NCBI GenBank assembly: GCA_019648995.1
Contig: BLXT01005502.1
Span: forward strand, 1,298,929 to 1,321,541
DNA from: Plakobranchus ocellatus
Lineage: Eukaryota; Mollusca; Gastropoda; Plakobranchidae
Length of the DNA stretch: 22,613 bases
Direction: 5' to 3'
This document shows positions 17,206 through 22,613 of the stretch, in pieces (the first letter of the stretch is position 1; the number at the start of each line of letters is the position of its first letter). The notes below the pieces were generated by a model. That model was given only the letters and a program-made list of their open reading frames with translations. It had not been told where the DNA came from and ran no database searches. The position numbers and the translations under genes are program-made.

Positions 17206-17530
17206 TGATAACAACATGATCTGTATATTAAAATGAGACTTTGTTGGTGGCACAAGTTTGAGAAGAAAAATTTTTTTTTATTATATAAAATTTGTAGCAT
17301 AGAATGTGACAATATTGAAACATATAATTTTGTATGTTTACACAGTGTTTAACAATAATTCATAATTCTTGATGGATTAAAGAATGAAGCCTTGATCATT
17401 TCAGAAACACAAAAAATTAACTGGAAATAGGAGGATTCCATTTGTTAAGGACAAACCATGTTAAAGTTCATAAATCGGAGTGAAAGGAATGATACTAGAA
17501 ATTTTTCAATAAAGATTGCCAAAAAATTAT
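17206..17530 (+). other. MCM3AP: Probable MCM3AP 3' UTR
   Basis: AT-rich noncoding sequence between the TGA and the first AATAAA. No conserved element recognised. The true end of the transcript could be further downstream, at later AATAAA sites. Confidence 0.55.
17508..17513 (+). terminator. MCM3AP: Candidate poly(A) signal AATAAA
   Basis: First canonical AATAAA after the stop codon, 303 nt downstream, followed by an A-rich stretch and then TCTTCGGGG. It is the most likely cleavage signal for the gene. Confidence 0.5.
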
Positions 17531-18165
17531 AATCTTCGGGGACAGTTTAGCCATTCACTTGTAAAGGATAAAACAAGGAGTTTTCATCTTGCAGAATTTT
17601 TAAAAGCATATAAGGTAGCAAGCACTTTTTGCTGATTTTGTAGATAAAACCTCTAATCTCTTTCAAACATTTATCACAGTGATCCACTAAATTCTTAGCA
17701 GCGAATTTCATACTGCTCTACTTGAAGAAAGTGATGTGACTTCAATGATTATGACCTTTGCAGCTTTCTCCATGAAACACGTGCAGAGCAAAGATCTTAG
17801 AAATGTGTCTTGTTTTTGATGTCTTTGATTTTGGTTTTGAAAAAAGTTTAATACTACTAGATCTAAAAGTAGATTAATATTTACCATTTTGTAGATCTAT
17901 AAGTAAAGGACACAAAAAGGACCTACCATGAGCAGTGACTTGATTTGTCTCATACAAAAATTACAAATGACGTGTTTGCAAGCTTTCGAAAAAGATAAAA
18001 CATATTCTTGAATCATTCCACAAGATTGACAGCCATTTACCCTTTAGTACAGTGATTTGTGAGAAGATTCAATTGTTGCACTTTTTCTCAAATTTATATT
18101 GAACCTGTCTGAGGAGCACCTTGACCCAATACATATTTACTTTGCCATATTTTTCTCAGTCAGCT
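17531..18165. other. No gene recognised
   Basis: AT-rich intergenic or extended 3' UTR sequence. AGATCT/TAGATC motifs recur at about 17868 and 17893. Nothing else supported. Confidence 0.6.
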
Positions 18166-18456
18166 CTATAAGAGTATATTTTTAAAAATCTTAGAGGGTA
18201 ATGCATGTTCTCTTGCATAATAGCCAAGTAATGCAACACTTGCACTGGCCTCCACTACCTGCATTTCAGGGTGGGTAACCTCAGCATGTGACCTGGCTCT
18301 GGTAATGGATCTAATCCATCCGTCAACCAAAATGTCCATGGTGCTAAGCCATGTCATGTTTTCAAACTGAGGTTTAATGGTTTGGCAACTTGGGAGATGT
18401 AAAAAAACCAAATGTTTAAAAAAAGACATGATCTGAAGTAGGTTTGAATTCATCAA
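18166..18456 (-). other. Weak minus-strand exon candidate
   Basis: An open frame of 96 codons, of higher GC than its surroundings. From an internal acceptor-like CCTCAG the reading runs FENMTWLSTMDILVDGWIRS and on through RARSHAEVTHPEMQVVEASA to a TAG at 18166-18168. I do not recognise the product and found no matching upstream exons on the minus strand out to 22613. It could be the last exon of a convergent gene, an old pseudogene, or chance. Confidence 0.2.
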
Positions 18457-18574
18457 GCTTCCTTTTTGTGTTCACATATTCTGTATGTCAATATTTTTAT
18501 ACCAGCTTCATGATTCTTGCTATTATTATGTATATATACAACATGTATTATGTGTACAGACTATTGTATTGCAA

Positions 18575-18580
18575 AATAAA
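18575..18580 (+). terminator. Alternative poly(A) signal AATAAA
   Basis: AATAAA followed within 30 nt by the GT-rich TTTGTATTTTGGTATGTGAG, a good downstream-element context. It would give a 3' UTR of about 1.4 kb. Another AATAAA is at 18697. Confidence 0.35.
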
Positions 18581-18792
18581 CACCTTTGTATTTTGGTATG
18601 TGAGAAACTTTGAATTATACTTCGTTGTGTCCAATTTCTTTTGAATTTTTATTGATTGCTTCGCATAACATTATTCTGCAATGGGCGATGGGTAATAATA
18701 AATGTCAGTTTTACAGCTAGGAACCCCTGAAGACTACATCTGGTACTCAGAACACTTGCCAAAAGCATAGGCTCTCACACTGCATTTGTTTT

Positions 18793-18893
18793 CATCTCTC
18801 TCTCTCTTCTCCCTCCCTTATCTCTCTCCCTACCCTCTCTCTCTTCCCCTCTTGCCTCTCTCTCTCCTTCCAGCTCCCCTGCTCCCTCTCTCA
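18793..18893. repeat. CT-rich polypyrimidine tract
   Basis: About 100 bp almost entirely C and T, with several (CT)n blocks separated by CCC interruptions. It is an imperfect microsatellite in the 3' flank. Confidence 0.85.
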
Positions 18894-21226
18894 GTCACAC
18901 AGTCCTTTTATTGCATACTTCTATGTGAATCACAGAAAAGGATTTTTTTGTGAACATGTTTTTGTAGATGAATTCAGTTGTTTCTTAAAGGTTTTGTAAT
19001 TTACTCTCTTTCACCCATGGACAATGAAAAGCATAGGATCTATTCGCCATAGTTTTCAAATTAGTTTTCAGAAAGTGTTCATTATTTGACTAGATACTAA
19101 TTTCAGAACAAACTAAGGAATCAAAACATTTGTAGAGACAGAAAGGTGTATGCTGTACATGCATTGATATCACAAAGGAGCCAATTTCTATCTTAATATA
19201 CAGCTTTTGCTGGGCAGTCAGTATGGAGTAGCGATGAAAGAAGAAGCAGAAACTTTTATTGTTCTGAGCCAGCTCTAATGTCTAATCTTTACCACATGAA
19301 GTACTACTAGAGAGTAAAAAATTATTCCAATCAAACTTCATGTTAATAAAGTCAAGGAAGTTTCCTGCTTTTTTTTCTATGTTTTTTGATGACGTGAAAT
19401 CCTCTTGCTTGGCTCAACTTCCAGATCTCTTAATCTGAGAGAGATGGTGATTTGCGTTCAGACCAGTCTTATCGAGTCTGTGTATGAAAACTTAAAAAAA
19501 ATAATGTTCAGGTTCTTTCCTTACTTCTTTAAAATGTTTTTCTTATATAAAAAAAAATTCCACATTTTGATCGAGATTCAATATAGCACCATGTGGTTTT
19601 CACAATCGCAAAGAACGTAGAAAGAAGTTGTAAGCTGTTTCAGTAATCAAACAATTTTCACTCATTCTGGTCTAGAGACATAACATTTCTCAACAAAGGT
19701 AAAGCAGAATCATGGTTTAAATCAAAGTTTCTCACAGACATTACAAAAAAAAAAGAAAGGCTTTCGAGGCATAAGATCTGTTTCAGTGTTAAAGTGCATC
19801 AATCTCTGCCTGTTGGAATCACGTCAGTGTTAATATATCTATGTTTTGCTTAGCACCAACCTGTTTCTTAATGAAACGCTTTTGATAATTTAGTGATAAA
19901 CTCTATCCTTATTTACAGTTTTAATATACATCCAAATACAGTCTAGATCTAGTCCACACAATTTGATTTTGGATAGTTCGCTTTTTCTGATAAATAAAGG
20001 GAAATTCCAAAATAATGGATTTGCACCTCTGCCCTGTATTTAAAAAGGAAAAAAAAATCCTCTTATTTCAAAGTCTAAGAAAGTCATATGCGTAAGTCAA
20101 AGCCGGCGCTTATTCTCTGTCTCAAATCGTGTAATCCAGTCCTACCGTTTCGGGCAAGTACAGTTCAGTATCGGGTTGTGAACTGCCAAAAAGTGCCACG
20201 ATGTATAAATGTGTCGTTCATTTTTTTAAAATTAAAAACTGGGCATATACAGTTGGCAGATGGGAGAGAGACAAAGTAACGATGACCAGCTTAGGCCTAG
20301 TTTTGTGTAATTGGATTATGGGATGGAAAAATTGAATCAACTTCAGTCTTACTCTTACCTCAGCATAGAATCAAGGATTTCACGATAGCTTGGAAAAAAC
20401 AATCTTTTTTTTTTTTTAAAGGCGAATAAACAAAACATTAATAAAAGCCCATCTAGATCTAATTTCAGTTGAATTCCACAGAATTTCTACACAAACGACC
20501 TACATCCATCCAAACAAGCCTACTGTAAAGTTTGAAATGCTTTCGGAGGTCTGAAACATTTGAAAAAAATTAATTTCTGAAGATGAGCTCGGCTTACTGC
20601 CCAGAACTCTTTGTACCGCCTTAGAATTAGATCTCTAGCTTGTCTTCCCTTTTTATGTGTTTTGCTAAGGGACTATAAAGCAGGTTTGTACACTTTATCG
20701 AGAACATTTCTATTGACAGTAAGCAATCCCTTGTTGCCAGCAGAATACAATATGCGTACAAAATGTGACAATGGATGCGGGATTAAGGCTGTTATTGCTT
20801 TGACTTGCCGTAAGATTCAATTGCACTTTACACATTTTACAGCTATTTTGTCCTTTATTAGAGTATTAGATAAAAGGAAAAGAATTATAGGTACAAAGTG
20901 TATTACAGATCTATGTGCCAGCACAAATACTGGGCAATGCGTTAATTACTGTCGATTAAAAATGTTTCTATTTAATTTTTGGTCCAGTTGAATCGTTATT
21001 ATAGTGTGTCTTGATAAATCGAATTTCTGATAATGTAGAGGTAATATTTTTCCCGGCACTTCGAAACCAAACGAACTGCACTGTATTTTTTTCCCAAACG
21101 TTGACATTTCATGCTATGTTAAAGATTATCATTTGTGCAAAGACACAACCAGAAATAACCGTATGAACCTTTCAAGACGTAAAATGCCTATAGAAAGTGA
21201 TCAGTCATAAAACTGCAGCATAAATA
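18894..21226. other. No gene recognised
   Basis: 2.3 kb of AT-rich sequence. The open frame at 20611-20991 (+) begins without ATG, has a mixed composition and matches no family I know; I treat it as chance. TCTAGATCTA-type motifs occur at about 19943 and 20453. Confidence 0.55.
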
Positions 21227-21308
21227 CACTGCTGCTACTACTGCTTCTATTGCTATTGTTCCTACTGCTACTATTGGTACTACAACTATATTACTGCTGC
21301 AGCTGCTG
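21227..21308. repeat. Imperfect CTG/CTA trinucleotide repeat
   Basis: About 80 bp of TGC, TAC, TAT and TGG triplets with a three-base period (ACTGCTGCTACTACTGCTTC and similar), ending in CTGCTGCAGCTGCTGG. It is not in a supported coding frame. Confidence 0.8.
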
Positions 21309-22010
21309 GATCTCCCAAATGAAACAACCGAAATAATTCACGGCTTAAAAAGAGAAAGAGAAACAAAAACAGCATTGCAAAGTATGGTGTACAAGCTGTT
21401 AGCACGCCGATGTTCAATATACTGCTTTTGTTTTTCCAGTTCTAAAAACCATCTCAAAACCTATGAGTGAAGGCCTAGTATCGAACGCTGAGAGCAAATT
21501 TACAGAGCCAAGATTTATTTATTGATTTGCACATCATAGCTTGCTCAATACTTCAAGTAATGTATTTGGTGATTCTATATTTTCAAAAGACAAGTTCAAA
21601 CCGACAGCACAATGTTTCTGCAGATTTCAAGATATCTAGTGACTTTTTACTTAGAAGAAACTGTTGTAAAAAAAGAACGCTATCTTGTATTCCCTAATCA
21701 CACATTTCAACGTGTAGAAACGCCAACACAAAATGCCACAACATATGGATTGTTTATATCATTTATATAAATGTGCAATGCATACATTTGATTCGAATCT
21801 GTATACCTATTTCAAAGCAATTCATAAACTTGTCAATGCGAAAGATAATAAAGCACCTTAACATTTAATCCCAAATGACGTTATAAGCGAACAGTCATTT
21901 TATTGAAATGTCACGTGAAATGTCGAGGAACAATATTTATCTGGAGTATCTGGTGAATTAAAATAAAATAAAATAATAAAAAAAAAAATCCACACACACA
22001 TATATATATA
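21309..22010. other. No gene recognised
   Basis: AT-rich, ending in a simple-repeat stretch of (AAAAT)n, A-run, (CA)n and (TA)5 at about 21958-22010 just before the possible transposon end. Confidence 0.6.
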
Positions 22011-22613
22011 CAGACCTGCCAACTTTCCGTTTTCGCCGGGAAAAATCCCGGTGAACGCCCATAAATTCTGTTTTCCGGGCTGCCCTGCTAAAATCCCGCT
22101 CAGTTGTCCCGATGGACGGGAAAAAATTATCTCGTTTTATCCGTTTGAAGCTGCTCGGGCTCTTTATGCAGAGTGTTGAATAAACGTTATGGACTGCAAA
22201 GTGGATACTTGGGTTATGTCGATAATAATTTTAAAATGTTCAATGCTATTTAAATAGGTAAAGAGTAGACATCGGTAGATATCGCATGGATCCGTATTAT
22301 TGATATGTCACGGGCTACATGCAGACATGCCGGCATTATGCTTTAGGCGTAGCAATTCATCCCGCCAGTGGGGAAAATGTTACACTTTGGCTGTTTAACT
22401 ATAGGCTTGTGCTGCTGTTTCATTTTGTGCGATTTTCTTTCCATTCACATAATACAAAAATGCGGTATCGATGGAAAGTTGATCCTCTTTTTTTTTTGTA
22501 ACTGCCCTCGAAGTAGACCATCGTAGTTTCTTTGATCTTATACCACGCTTGCAAAGTGTCGTTGGATTAAATAAAGCATCTAGATCTATCCCGAATTTTT
22601 TTTTTCGTTTTTT
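22011..22613 (+). mobile_element. Possible DNA transposon terminus, truncated by window end
   Basis: After a TATATATATA run the sequence changes sharply to CAGACCTGCCAACTTTCCG, a CAG-initiated start of the kind seen in hAT-like terminal inverted repeats. It is followed by about 120 bp of GC-richer sequence with repeated CCCG/CGGG words. Two hairpins are visible: CCGGGA-AAAA-TCCCGG (22037-22052) and TCCCG-ATGGA-CGGGA (22107-22121). The opposite end and any transposase are not in the window, and the element boundary on the right is unknown. Confidence 0.35.

Noticed and set aside
16806..17312. 168-codon minus-strand open frame, the longest in the window
   Set aside because: It lies opposite the terminal MCM3AP exon, which has clear homology on the + strand; its content is a reverse reading of a Ser-rich region.
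20611..20991. 126-codon + strand open frame in the 3' flank
   Set aside because: No ATG at its start, no recognisable domain, no splice or promoter context; chance is the simplest explanation.
22319..22501. 60-codon + strand open frame near the window end
   Set aside because: Short, starts in unannotated sequence, no family resemblance; not enough to call a transposase fragment.

Overview
The window is animal nuclear DNA. It is AT-rich, with interrupted coding, GT-AG introns of about 350 to 1,330 bp, homopolymer and microsatellite tracts, and no bacterial gene layout. Protein divergence from vertebrates together with abundant CTAG/AGATCT motifs suggests an invertebrate, possibly a mollusc. 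That taxonomic placement is a guess and not something the window proves.

Positions 984 to 17205 on the + strand hold one gene: the 3' (C-terminal) half of the orthologue of MCM3AP, also called GANP, the metazoan Sac3-type scaffold of the TREX-2 mRNA export complex. I assembled 18 coding exons by hand. Their phases agree across all 17 introns and give 1,171 codons ending in TGA at 17203-17205. In order they encode the end of the SAC3/PCI region, a proline-containing linker, the ENY2/centrin-binding helix region (CID), the long MCM3AP (Map80-like) region, and a disordered Ser/Thr-rich tail ending in a charged helix. The N-terminal half (FG-like repeats, RRM, most of SAC3) lies upstream of the window.

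Positions 1 to 983 are probably intron, apart from a short coding-like stretch at the very start. Several introns hold unusual structure. Intron 6 appears to use a GC-AG boundary. Intron 7 carries two decayed copies of exon 13 with their acceptor tracts. Intron 9 is mostly a 60-bp minisatellite that seems to have grown from the exon 9 donor and contains an NNN gap. Intron 12 has a G-run tract and an 18-bp perfect palindrome.

Downstream of 17205 there is a probable short 3' UTR (AATAAA at 17508), then about 5 kb with no gene I can support. It contains a CT-rich tract, an imperfect trinucleotide repeat, a weak minus-strand exon candidate at 18166-18456, and near the end what looks like one terminus of a DNA transposon (from about 22011) with CGGG hairpins. 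I found no RNA gene, CRISPR array or intact mobile element.
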